From Hypericibacter sp049323455 (GTDB taxonomy: Bacteria; Pseudomonadota; Alphaproteobacteria; Dongiales; Dongiaceae): a DNA stretch of 64,000 nucleotides. Shown one piece after another: positions 1 to 7,110 of this stretch. The first letter of the stretch is position 1, and every line of letters starts with the position of its first letter. The stretch is taken from positions 16,982 to 80,981 of the forward strand of contig JBMONF010000029.1 of the NCBI GenBank assembly GCA_049323455.1. The letters are read 5' to 3'. The position numbers were made by a program, and so were the translations under genes. The notes below the pieces were generated by a model. It ran no database searches, was not told the DNA's origin, and was given only the letters and a program-made list of their open reading frames with translations.

Positions 1-1
1 G

Positions 2-277
2 GTCGAGACGGACGCGCTGGCCTTCGGCGTGCTGGTGCTGGCGCCGGGCACGCTCTATCCGGCGCACAGCCATCCGGCCGAGGAGATCTACCTGCCCCTG
101 GCGCCGGCGCGCTGGAAGCGGGGAACGGAGGGATGGCGCGAACGCCCTGCGGGCGATCTGGTCCATCACCCGCCGCACCGACTTCATGCGACCGAGGCCG
201 GGCGGGCGCCGCTGCTGGCGCTCTATCTCTGGCTGGGCGCGCTGGGCATGCCGGCGCGGATCCGCGCCCAGCCCTGA
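2..277 (+). CDS. DMSP-lyase-like cupin, C-terminal fragment (cut by window edge)
   Basis: The reading frame is open from the first bases of the window and stops at 275-277, so only the last ~91 residues are present. The fragment has a cupin metal-site pattern (HSHPAEEIY), then a W-rich stretch, then IHHPP-like and HAT segments and LLALYLW near the end. This order matches the C-terminal cupin of the dimethylsulfoniopropionate lyase family (DddL/DMSP_lyase type). Members bind a metal through His and Glu residues of the cupin barrel and release dimethyl sulfide from DMSP, but many relatives outside marine bacteria have untested substrates. The family call rests on the motif pattern in a partial sequence; the substrate is not supported. 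No downstream gene is close enough to form an operon. Confidence 0.6.
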   Translation, partial: VETDALAFGVLVLAPGTLYPAHSHPAEEIYLPLAPARWKRGTEGWRERPAGDLVHHPPHRLHATEAGRAPLLALYLWLGALGMPARIRAQP

Positions 278-314
278 AGCTCGGGTCCGCGATCGTCCTT
301 GCGCCGCGGAAGGT

Positions 315-341
315 CTTGAACCGAGCGGTACGGTTGCCTAG
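315..341 (+). promoter_or_regulatory. Possible sigma-32 (RpoH) type promoter
   Basis: CTTGAA at 315-320 matches the -35 element of heat-shock promoters. It is followed after about 14-15 bases by a CCTA-containing stretch that is only a weak -10 match. It points toward the hsp20 cluster, but the implied leader would be ~340 nt, which is long. Tentative. Confidence 0.25.
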
Positions 342-447
342 CTAGTTTTTCGCGGGATGCCGGCATCGGGGTCCCGACAAGGGAATGGCGGGTCTGGCCT
401 GTCAGGGCGGACCGCGGCTCGTATCGCTTCGGGAACGAAGGGTGTGT

Positions 448-490
448 GCCACGTCGTTGCCTTCAATCGCCCGCCCTGACGTGGCGGGCG
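448..490 (+). promoter_or_regulatory. Two mutually exclusive hairpins in hsp20 leader
   Basis: GCCACGTC (448-455) pairs with GACGTGGC (478-485), and CGCCCGCC (468-475) pairs with GGCGGGCG (483-490). The two stems share bases 483-485 and overlap in space, so they cannot both form. There is no U-tract, so this is not a terminator. A role as an RNA switch is conjecture. Confidence 0.3.
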
Positions 491-687
491 CGTATGCGAG
501 ACCTAGCCGCGATCCTTCGTCCCGGCTCGTCGCCTGGACCCTCCTCCCCTGTCGACCCTGCATTGTCCGGTTGCCCGCCATGACCGGGCCCGACGGCTTG
601 GGCGCCGCCTGCCGAACATCGTTCAGAGGCCACCCGAGCCCTGTCCGTGCGAGGGCCCGGAAGCAGGAGAGGAACGAGGAGGTGAAC

Positions 688-1128
688 ATGCTATTGCCCT
701 ATTTCAGCCGCCTCGACTGGGATCCCTTCGTCGAGATGCGGCGCATGCAGAACGAGATGAACCGGCTTCTCGGTGAATTCGAAGCCGCGCCCGTGGCGAC
801 CGTATTCCCGCCCATCAACATCTGGGTGGGCGAGAACAGCGCCGTGGTGACGGCGGAATTGCCTGGCGTCTCCGAGAAGGACATCGACCTTTCGGTCCGC
901 GAGGACACGCTCACCATCCAGGGCAAGCGCGAGCCCGAGACCTCCGAAGAAGAGGCGTCCTGGCATCGCCGGGAGCGCGTCTACGGCAATTTCTCGCGGG
1001 TCGTGGAGCTGCCCTTCCGGGTCGACCCCGACAAGGTCCAGGCGCGCTTCATGAACGGCATCCTCGAGGTCGAGCTGCAACGGCCCGACGCCGACAAGCC
1101 GAAGCGCATCAAGGTCACCGCTCACTGA
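688..1128 (+). CDS. Small heat shock protein, Hsp20 family (first of three)
   Basis: A 146-residue alpha-crystallin-domain protein. After an N-terminal segment (residues 1-45, with a WDPF/MRRMQNEMNRLL helix typical of class A bacterial Hsp20s) the domain shows ELPGVSEKDIDLSV, LTIQGKR and the conserved NGILEVELQRP strand near the C-terminus. These proteins form oligomers that hold unfolding proteins for DnaK/ClpB without using ATP. The ATG at 688 follows a strong GAGGAGG; a longer in-frame extension upstream has no domain and is rejected. Only 12 bases separate it from the next hsp20 gene, so the three form an operon. Confidence 0.93.
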   Translation: MLLPYFSRLDWDPFVEMRRMQNEMNRLLGEFEAAPVATVFPPINIWVGENSAVVTAELPGVSEKDIDLSVREDTLTIQGKREPETSEEEASWHRRERVYGNFSRVVELPFRVDPDKVQARFMNGILEVELQRPDADKPKRIKVTAH

Positions 1129-1140
1129 GGAGGTTTCGCC

Positions 1141-1548
1141 ATGGCCAATCAAGTCGCCACTACACGCAGCCGCGAGGTCGCCAAGCATTACGACGGCGGC
1201 GAGACAACGCGTGCGCGCGCGCTCTTTCGGCCGCGCGCGGACATTTACGAGACCGAGGACAGCGTGATGGTGCTCGCCGAGATGCCCGGTGTGGGCCCCG
1301 ACGACGTCGATATCACGCTCGAACGCGGCGTGCTCACCATCCGTGGCCGGGCGCCCGACGCCCCGCACGAAGGCTACCAGCGGGTGTACGCCGAATATGC
1401 CGAGGGCGACTACGAGCGGGCATTCACCGTCTCGGAGGACATCGATCGCGACAGCATCAAGGCGACGCACAAGAACGGTCTTCTGGTCCTCGAGCTGCCC
1501 AAGGCTCCGGCGGCCAAGTCGAAGAAGATCCAGGTCAGGGCCGCCTGA
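1141..1548 (+). CDS. Small heat shock protein, Hsp20 family (second of three)
   Basis: A 135-residue Hsp20. The alpha-crystallin domain begins near residue 35 (PRADIYETED) and has AEMPGVGPDDVDITL, LTIRGRA and NGLLVLELPK. The N-terminal arm is shorter and more charged than in its neighbours and lacks the WDPF-type helix, so its oligomer or clients may differ. The start is an ATG with AGGAGG just upstream (1129-1134), directly after the first gene. The C-terminal tail ends KSKKIQVRAA, the usual flexible extension with an I-x-V type anchor. It belongs to the same operon as the flanking hsp20 genes. Confidence 0.92.
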   Translation: MANQVATTRSREVAKHYDGGETTRARALFRPRADIYETEDSVMVLAEMPGVGPDDVDITLERGVLTIRGRAPDAPHEGYQRVYAEYAEGDYERAFTVSEDIDRDSIKATHKNGLLVLELPKAPAAKSKKIQVRAA

Positions 1549-1571
1549 TTTCATACCAGGAGGTGCAAGCG

Positions 1572-2075
1572 ATGCAGATCAGAGATCTCATTCCGTGGAA
1601 CCGAAGAGAGACGGGGATCGCTCCGGCGGCCCGGGACGAGCATCCGATCGTCGGCCTGCAGCGAGAGATGAATCGGGTGTTCGACAGTTTCTGGAACCGC
1701 TTCGAGCGACCCCTCGGCGAGCTCGACGGGCGTTTCGGATTCGCGGCACCGCGAGCCGACGTGGTCGAGACCGACAAGGCCGTCGAGGTCTCGGTGGAGC
1801 TCCCCGGCCTCGACGCCAAAGACGTCGAGGTCTCGCTGACCGACGACGTCCTGACCATCAAGGGCGAAAAGAAGGCCGAGCGCGAGGAGAGCAACCGGGG
1901 CATCTATCTCTCCGAACGGACCTACGGCAGCTTCTATCGGACGATCGCGCTGCCGCCGGGGGTCGCGACCGACGAGGCCAAGGCGGAGTTCAAGAAGGGC
2001 GTGTTGACCATCAGCCTGCCCAAGACCGCCGAGGCGCAAGCGAAGGTCAAGAAGATCCCGGTCAAGAGCGCGTGA
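1572..2075 (+). CDS. Small heat shock protein, Hsp20 family (third of three)
   Basis: A 167-residue class A Hsp20. The N-terminus (MQIRDLIPWNRRE, then GLQREMNRVFDSFW at about residues 28-41) is the standard helix of rhizobial and Rhodospirillales Hsp20s. The alpha-crystallin domain follows with VELPGLDAKDVEVSL, LTIKGEKK, SERTYGSFYRTI and KGVLTISLPK. The C-terminus carries KKIPVKSA with the I-x-V anchor. ATG 1572 is chosen because AGGAGG lies 8 bases upstream; a GTG three codons earlier is possible but falls in that ribosome site. It is the longest and most canonical of the three paralogues and is followed by a hairpin that may end the operon. Confidence 0.94.
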   Translation: MQIRDLIPWNRRETGIAPAARDEHPIVGLQREMNRVFDSFWNRFERPLGELDGRFGFAAPRADVVETDKAVEVSVELPGLDAKDVEVSLTDDVLTIKGEKKAEREESNRGIYLSERTYGSFYRTIALPPGVATDEAKAEFKKGVLTISLPKTAEAQAKVKKIPVKSA

Positions 2076-2086
2076 GAGAGATCCGC

Positions 2087-2113
2087 GCCGGCAGCCTTCG
2101 ACGGGCTGCCGGC
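2087..2113 (+). terminator. Hairpin after hsp20 operon
   Basis: GCCGGCAGCC (2087-2096) and GGCTGCCGGC (2104-2113) form a perfect 10-bp stem with a 7-nt loop, 12 bases after the hsp20 stop. There is no run of U after it, so termination efficiency is uncertain. Confidence 0.45.
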
Positions 2114-2282
2114 CGGACTTGATGGAACCGTTGTCGGGCCCGGCGCTCCGGGTCTCCGCGTCCCGCCGGGGTCGGACGCCGCCGCGCTCGGGGTCACCCC
2201 GCCCGGCCCGAAACCGCGTCGTGAAGGCCGCGGAACACGCCTGTCTCCATTGCGGCCGCCCGCGTGCTATAAGCGGCTGATC

Positions 2283-4682
2283 ATGGCTTCGACCGGCGAT
2301 TCCCTCCGTTCCGACACGTCCTCCGCGCCCGAGCTCCGGCCCGGCGGCGCCGCGGCCGTCTATCTCTCGGCTCTCAACGAGACGCAGCGCCAGGCGGTCG
2401 AGATATTGGACGGGCCGCTCCTGGTTCTGGCGGGAGCCGGTACCGGCAAGACGCGGGTGCTGACCACGCGGCTGGCCCATCTCCTGATGACGGGGCGCGC
2501 GCGGCCGCCCGAGCTTCTGGCCGTGACCTTCACCAACAAGGCGGCGCGCGAGATGAAGGACCGCGTCGCGGCCCTGATCGGCCGCGCGGTCGAGGGCTGG
2601 TGGCTCGGCACCTTCCACGCGCTGGCCGCGCGCATCCTGCGCCGCCACGCCGAGATCGTCGGCCTCAAGCCCAACTTCACCATCCTCGACAGCGACGACC
2701 AGCACCGCCTGATGAAGCAGATCGTCCAGGCGGCCGACATCGACGACAAGAAATGGCCCGCGCGCGCCGTGCTGCATCAGATCGAGCGCTGGAAGGATCG
2801 CGGGCTCGGGCCCGACAAGATCGGCCCGGCCGAGGCCGGCGATTTCGCGGGCGGCAGGGCCGAGGAGCTCTACCGAACCTACCAGGAGCGCTTGATCACG
2901 CTCAACGCCGCCGATTTCGGCGACCTGCTGCTGCACAACCTCACGATCTTCCTGACGCGGCCCGAGATCCTGGAGGGCTATCAGCGCCAGTTCCGCTACA
3001 TCCTGGTGGACGAGTATCAGGACACCAACGTCGCGCAATATCTCTGGCTGAGGCTGCTGGCACAGCGCCACCGCAACATCTGCTGTGTCGGCGACGACGA
3101 CCAGTCGATCTATGGCTGGCGCGGGGCCGAGGTCGGCAACATCCTGCGCTTCGAGAGCGATTTCCCCGGCGCGCGGATCGTGCGGCTCGAGCGCAACTAC
3201 CGCTCGACGCCGTCGATCCTGCGCGCCGCCTCGGGTCTCATCGCGCACAACGAGGGCCGGCTCGGCAAGACGCTCTGGACCGAGGGCGAGCCGGGCGAGA
3301 AGGTCGTGCTCAGGGGCCTGTGGGACGGCGAGGCCGAGGCGCGCTTCGTCTCGGACGAGATCGAGGCCCTGGAGCGGCGCGGCGTGCCCCTGGGCCAGAT
3401 CGCGATCCTGGTGCGCGCCGGCTATCAGACGCGCGAGTTCGAAGAGCGCTTCATCACGGTGGGCCTGCCCTATCGCGTGGTCGGCGGCCCGCGCTTCTAC
3501 GAGCGCCAGGAGATCCGCGACGCGCTCGCCTATCTGCGGCTGGTCCACCAGCCCGCCGACGATCTCGCCTTCGAGCGCGTCGTCAACCTGCCGCGCCGCG
3601 GCATCGGCGATGCGACGCTGCAGATCCTCCATCGCTATGCACGCGCCAACGAGCAGCCGCTGACCGAGGCGGCGATGCGCCTCGTCGTGACCGACGAGAT
3701 CAAGCCTGCGGCCAAGCGCGCGCTCAGGACCTTCCTCGGGGACATCGACCGTTGGCGCGGCTTCGCGCGCGACCTGCCGCACACGGAGCTGGCGCAGCGC
3801 CTGCTCGACGAATCGGGCTACACCGCGATGTGGCAGAACGACCGCTCGCCCGACGCGCCCGGCCGGCTCGAGAACCTCAAGGAGCTCGTCGTCGCCATGG
3901 GTGAGTTCGAGACCTTGGGCGGCTTCCTCGAGCATGTCAGCCTGGTCATGGAGAACGCCGAGGGCGATCCCGGCGAGATGGCGAGCCTGATGACGCTGCA
4001 CAGCGCCAAGGGGCTCGAGTTCGACTACGTCTTCCTGCCGGGCTGGGAGGAGGGCGTGTTTCCGCACCAGCGCGCGCTCGACGAGACCGGCCTGTCGGGC
4101 CTCGAGGAGGAGCGCCGGCTCGCCTATGTCGGCCTCACGCGGGCGAGGAAGCGCGCCTGGGTGTCCTACGCCGCCAACCGGCGCATCCACAATCTGTGGC
4201 AGAGCCTGATCCCCTCGCGCTTCGTCGACGAGCTGCCGGCCGACGCGATCGAGCGGCGCGTCGACGCGGGGCTCTACGGCGCCGGCCGGGGCAGCGACGT
4301 GGAAGAGGAATGGCCGCGCGGCCTGGCCGAGCCCGGCGCCCGCGGCTTTGCGCGCGGCGGCTTCGGACAAGGCGGCTTCGGGCGGGGCGGCTTCGCCGGC
4401 AACGGGGCCCCGCGCGGCGCTGCCGCACGCCGGCCGTTCCGGCGCTTCGCCACGGAGGAGCGGCCGCCCAAGCTGATCGAGGCGGCGCCAGCCTCCTCCG
4501 ACACGTCCTCGCACGCGCGTTCGGGCGGTGCCTTCGGCGTCGGCGACCGCGTGTTCCATCTGAAGTTCGGCTATGGCCGCGTGCTCGCGGCCGAGGGCGA
4601 CAAGCTCGAGATCGCGTTCGACAAGGCCGGCACCAAGCGCGTGATGGCGAGCTTCGTCCTGTCCGCCGACCAGGCGGAATAG
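2283..4682 (+). CDS. uvrD: ATP-dependent DNA helicase UvrD/PcrA
   Basis: Superfamily 1A 3'-5' DNA helicase of 799 residues, used in nucleotide-excision repair, mismatch repair and clearing recombination intermediates. Motifs in order: Q-motif LNETQRQAV (about 31-39), Walker A AGAGTGKTR with Lys56, motif Ia TFTNKAAREM, motif II VDEYQDTN, motif III DDQSIYGWRGA, motif V LHSAKGLEFDYVF and motif VI YVGLTRARK. The C-terminus has the Tudor-like RNA-polymerase-binding domain of PcrA (GDRVFHLKFGYGRVL). Between motif VI and the Tudor domain is a linker rich in Gly, Phe and Arg (ARGGFGQGGFGRGGF), unusual for the family. ATG 2283 begins MASTGDS; eleven codons of possible extension upstream are not conserved in type. 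prmA follows after 8 bases. Confidence 0.95.
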   Translation: MASTGDSLRSDTSSAPELRPGGAAAVYLSALNETQRQAVEILDGPLLVLAGAGTGKTRVLTTRLAHLLMTGRARPPELLAVTFTNKAAREMKDRVAALIGRAVEGWWLGTFHALAARILRRHAEIVGLKPNFTILDSDDQHRLMKQIVQAADIDDKKWPARAVLHQIERWKDRGLGPDKIGPAEAGDFAGGRAEELYRTYQERLITLNAADFGDLLLHNLTIFLTRPEILEGYQRQFRYILVDEYQDTNVAQYLWLRLLAQRHRNICCVGDDDQSIYGWRGAEVGNILRFESDFPGARIVRLERNYRSTPSILRAASGLIAHNEGRLGKTLWTEGEPGEKVVLRGLWDGEAEARFVSDEIEALERRGVPLGQIAILVRAGYQTREFEERFITVGLPYRVVGGPRFYERQEIRDALAYLRLVHQPADDLAFERVVNLPRRGIGDATLQILHRYARANEQPLTEAAMRLVVTDEIKPAAKRALRTFLGDIDRWRGFARDLPHTELAQRLLDESGYTAMWQNDRSPDAPGRLENLKELVVAMGEFETLGGFLEHVSLVMENAEGDPGEMASLMTLHSAKGLEFDYVFLPGWEEGVFPHQRALDETGLSGLEEERRLAYVGLTRARKRAWVSYAANRRIHNLWQSLIPSRFVDELPADAIERRVDAGLYGAGRGSDVEEEWPRGLAEPGARGFARGGFGQGGFGRGGFAGNGAPRGAAARRPFRRFATEERPPKLIEAAPASSDTSSHARSGGAFGVGDRVFHLKFGYGRVLAAEGDKLEIAFDKAGTKRVMASFVLSADQAE

Positions 4683-4690
4683 CCTCCCCC

Positions 4691-5602
4691 GTGCCCCGCG
4701 GCAAAGCGAAGAAGGCGGCACAGCTCTGGCAGCTGCGCGCCGATCTGCCGGCGCGCGAGGCCGAGGCGATGGCGGCGCTGGAGACCATCCTGGAGGCCCA
4801 TGCGCTGGCGGTGTCGCGCTTCGAGCGCGCCAAGGGCAGGCGCTGGCGCATCGAGGCGCTCTTCGAGAGGAGGCCGCTGCGCCGCGAGGCGGCGGCTTGG
4901 CTCGAGCTGGCGGGGCAGGGCGAACGGCCCTTCGAGATCGAGCCCGTGCCGTCGCGCAACTGGGTGGCGGAAAGCCGGGCGCGCCTGCCGGCGCTGAAGG
5001 TGGGGTGCTTCTTCATCCACGGCTCACATTGCGAAGAGCCCGTTCCGAGGGGCAAGCTCGGGCTCGAGATCGATGCCGGGCTCGCCTTCGGCACCGGCCG
5101 CCACGAGACCACGCGCCTCTGCCTCGAGCTGATCGGGCGGCTGGCCGCGCACCGGCCGCGCCGTCCGCTCGATCTGGGCTGCGGCACCGGCATCCTGGCG
5201 CTCGCCATGGCCCGGCTCTGGGACGTGACGGTGCTCGCGGCCGACAACGATCCGCAGGCCGTGGCGGTGGCCAGGGAGAACGCCAGGCGCAACGGTCTCA
5301 AGGCGCGGGTGCGCGTGGTGAAGAGCGAGGGCTACCGCGCGGCGGCGCTGCGCCGCGCCGCGCCCTTCGATCTCGTCGTCGCCAACATTCTCGCCAATCC
5401 GCTGATCGAGATGGCGCCCGACCTGGTGCGGCATCTGGCGCCGGGCGGGCGCGCGATCCTGTCGGGGCTCATGACCGAGCAGGAGCGCGACGTGCTGACG
5501 CCCTACCTGGCGCAGGGCCTGCGCTGCGAGGCCCGCCTCAGGCGCGACGACTGGTCGGCGCTGCTGCTGCGCAAGCCGGTGCGGCGAAGCGCGCGAGGAT
5601 GA
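4691..5602 (+). CDS. prmA: Ribosomal protein L11 methyltransferase
   Basis: About 303 residues. PrmA trimethylates ribosomal protein L11 using S-adenosylmethionine. Seen in the sequence: an N-terminal L11-recognition region (about 1-110), the family signature GLAFGTGRHETT, SAM motif I DLGCGTGILALA, the acidic ADNDPQAV of motif II, and VVANILANPL, the catalytic-face NILA motif. The start is GTG 4691, eight bases after the helicase stop; the same frame is open far upstream over uvrD, but that part is a shadow. The gene is convergent with a small minus-strand gene whose stop lies three bases away. The N-terminus opens with a basic stretch (RGKAKKAAQLW). Confidence 0.92.
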   Translation: MPRGKAKKAAQLWQLRADLPAREAEAMAALETILEAHALAVSRFERAKGRRWRIEALFERRPLRREAAAWLELAGQGERPFEIEPVPSRNWVAESRARLPALKVGCFFIHGSHCEEPVPRGKLGLEIDAGLAFGTGRHETTRLCLELIGRLAAHRPRRPLDLGCGTGILALAMARLWDVTVLAADNDPQAVAVARENARRNGLKARVRVVKSEGYRAAALRRAAPFDLVVANILANPLIEMAPDLVRHLAPGGRAILSGLMTEQERDVLTPYLAQGLRCEARLRRDDWSALLLRKPVRRSARG

Positions 5603-5605
5603 GGC

Positions 5606-6004
5606 TCAGAGGTTGTCGGGATTGCCCGGCGTCACGGTCGCGGTGCCCATCACCTTGCCGTCCCGCAGCCACTGAATCTCGTTGCCCTTGCGGCCGAGCT
5701 GCCAGCAATTCTTGGCATTGTCGCCGCCGAGCTTGAGGCAGAGGGCGTTGTTCTCGACGGTCCAGCTGCCGGTATAGCCGTGCCCTTTCACGGTGCCATC
5801 GGGATGGTAGAAGTCCGTGAATGTCCCCCGCCGGGCGGTTGTGCCCGTCACCGTATTGCCGGCCAAAAGCGCTTGAATCTCCGACCCCATGAGGAGTTCG
5901 GGCGGCTCGGCAGGCGCGGCGAGGCTGATAGCCGGCCGACCGGCCAGCAACGTAGCAGCAGCGACCAGAAAAGCCGGAAGAAGAAGAAAAGGAATTCGCG
6001 TCAC
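5606..6004 (-). CDS. Small secreted protein of unknown function
   Basis: 132 residues. The N-terminus (MTRIPFLLLPAFLVAAATLL then GRPAISLAAPA) is a clear Sec signal peptide with likely cleavage after an AxA-type site near residue 30. The mature part is about 100 residues and looks like a small beta-rich domain: GTTARRGTFTDFYHPDG, then GYTGSWTVENNALCLKLGG, a CW pair, and the ending VTPGNPDNL. It has two Cys (in ALCLKL and NCWQL) that could form a disulfide. Similar short periplasmic proteins with a YHPDGTVKGH-like stretch are common in alphaproteobacteria but have no known role. I do not assign a function. It stands alone, convergent with prmA. Confidence 0.75.
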   Translation of the reverse strand: MTRIPFLLLPAFLVAAATLLAGRPAISLAAPAEPPELLMGSEIQALLAGNTVTGTTARRGTFTDFYHPDGTVKGHGYTGSWTVENNALCLKLGGDNAKNCWQLGRKGNEIQWLRDGKVMGTATVTPGNPDNL

Positions 6005-6126
6005 GGGCCGTTCCCCCTTGGCGTTCGGATTTATTGATTATTGCGGGCGGGCCCGGCTTGCCTGGCCGTATCGCCGACGCCGGAAAGCGGACCCCCGACA
6101 CCCCGAAGGTTGGGCGAAATTTGAGG

Positions 6127-6160
6127 CAAAAAGAAGACGGCGGCCCCTCAAGGGCCGCCG
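6127..6160 (-). terminator. Intrinsic terminator of the DUF1127 gene
   Basis: Read on the minus strand, CGGCGGCCC (6152-6160 side) pairs perfectly with GGGCCGCCG (6138-6146 side) around a 5-nt loop and is followed by TCTTCTTTTTG. Perfect 9-bp GC stem plus T-rich tail, about 70 bases after the stop of the minus-strand gene ending at 6229. Confidence 0.8.
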
Positions 6161-6228
6161 CCTCGATTTGTCGACCGCTAAGTTCCGGCGGCGGCTCGCT
6201 TATCGCCGATGCCGGAGCGCCTCGCGAG

Positions 6229-6888
6229 TTACGCGGCGCGCGGCTTGGAATTGTGGTTCGCCGCCGGGCGCAGCGAGCGGACGGCCAGCTCTTCGGCCAC
6301 CCAGTCGATATCGCCGCGAACGAAGCCGATGTCCGCCAGCATGTGGTTGTCGAGCTGGCTCAGCTCCTTGGCCGCCGCGCGATAGCGGCTCCACAGCCGG
6401 ACCGAGGAGACTTCCGCCTCGGCGTCGGCCTTGGTCCAGGCCGGGGCTTCGCCCGAGAGGCTCCTCACCAGCGCCGGGATTTCGTCGCGCGTGAGCCCGA
6501 TGTCGCGCAGCATCCGGTCGTCGAGCGCCATCAGGTTGTGATAGGCGCGGCGGCGGCGCGCCCAGCGCAGGACCGGGCGGACCAGCATGTCGCGAAGGAA
6601 CGACCCGATCTCGGCCAGGACCGACCGCTCGACCGGCGCGTAGGCCTGCGCGGTGAGCTCCGCGATCGTCTCGACGTCGCCGCGGGTGAGGCCGACATCG
6701 GCGAGCATCCGCTCGTTCAGCAGCGCCAGCTCCTGCTGCACCTGGTGCTTGCGGGCGGCATGTCGCCAATGGGCGGCGAGCGCCCGGCCGAACGCGGCAA
6801 TCCGCGCAAGACCATCGACAGAGGCGCTGGGAACCGGCATCGTCGCGCGGTCGGCCATCGCCTTTTCCATCTGGGTGAACCCGGTCAT
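6229..6888 (-). CDS. Protein with three tandem DUF1127 motifs
   Basis: 219 residues. DUF1127 (YjiS-like) proteins are usually 45-100 residues with one short helical motif of the form L..L.D..L.DIG(L/I)TR.D(I/V). Here the motif occurs three times: ELALLNERMLADVGLTRGDV, NLMALDDRMLRDIGLTRDEI and LSQLDNHMLADIGFVRGDI, at roughly residues 53-72, 118-136 and 178-196. The linkers are helical and basic; there is no signal peptide or membrane segment. Some single-domain DUF1127 proteins are known from the literature to bind RNA and affect phosphate and carbon regulation; whether a triple protein does so is unknown. Start ATG 6888; ATG 6870 is an alternative. Transcribed alone, ended by an intrinsic terminator. 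Confidence 0.85.
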   Translation of the reverse strand: MTGFTQMEKAMADRATMPVPSASVDGLARIAAFGRALAAHWRHAARKHQVQQELALLNERMLADVGLTRGDVETIAELTAQAYAPVERSVLAEIGSFLRDMLVRPVLRWARRRRAYHNLMALDDRMLRDIGLTRDEIPALVRSLSGEAPAWTKADAEAEVSSVRLWSRYRAAAKELSQLDNHMLADIGFVRGDIDWVAEELAVRSLRPAANHNSKPRAA

Positions 6889-7110
6889 TTTGAAGGATCC
6901 GATTGTCTATTGGTGAGCGGCATTGCCCACCGCTTATGCGAGCAAAAATATAGGGAACATCGGGCCGTTGAGGCAGGGGTTTTGCTGCATTGCAGTAATG
7001 CGCTAAATGTATAGGTTGCCAAATTATTGACGAATTTTGCATATCACGGAAGAGAGTGTGGTAATTTTATGTCGAGCTTGGAGCGCTGAGAACGGGCAGG
7101 AGAAGGCAGG
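6889..7110. promoter_or_regulatory. AT-rich divergent intergenic region
   Basis: This stretch separates the triple-DUF1127 gene (leftward) from the aminopeptidase gene (rightward) and is clearly more AT-rich than its surroundings, as expected for two promoters. For the leftward gene TTGGCA (plus 7017-7022) with ATTACT after 17 bases is a weak candidate. For the rightward gene TTGACG at 7027-7032 has no good -10 partner. GCATT-N5-AATGC lies at about 6988-7002. Confidence 0.4.

Larger units (their letters stand above)
278..687. other. Intergenic leader region upstream of hsp20 cluster
   Basis: About 410 bases without a convincing gene. It holds a possible heat-shock promoter near 315-340 and two GC-rich inverted repeats around 448-490 (separate entries). 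An open frame runs through it into the first hsp20 gene, but its translation has no family character, and the hsp20 start at 688 has a much better ribosome-binding site. Confidence 0.6.

Noticed and set aside
385..687. N-terminal extension of the first Hsp20
   Set aside because: The extension has no Hsp20 character and the ATG at 688 has a strong ribosome-binding site.
640..690. ROSE-type RNA thermometer at the hsp20 ribosome site
   Set aside because: No U(U/C)GCU-type strand pairing with the GAGGAGG was found.
1551..4721. Minus-strand open frame of 1056 codons opposite hsp20 and uvrD
   Set aside because: Shadow of uvrD, which has every helicase motif on the plus strand.
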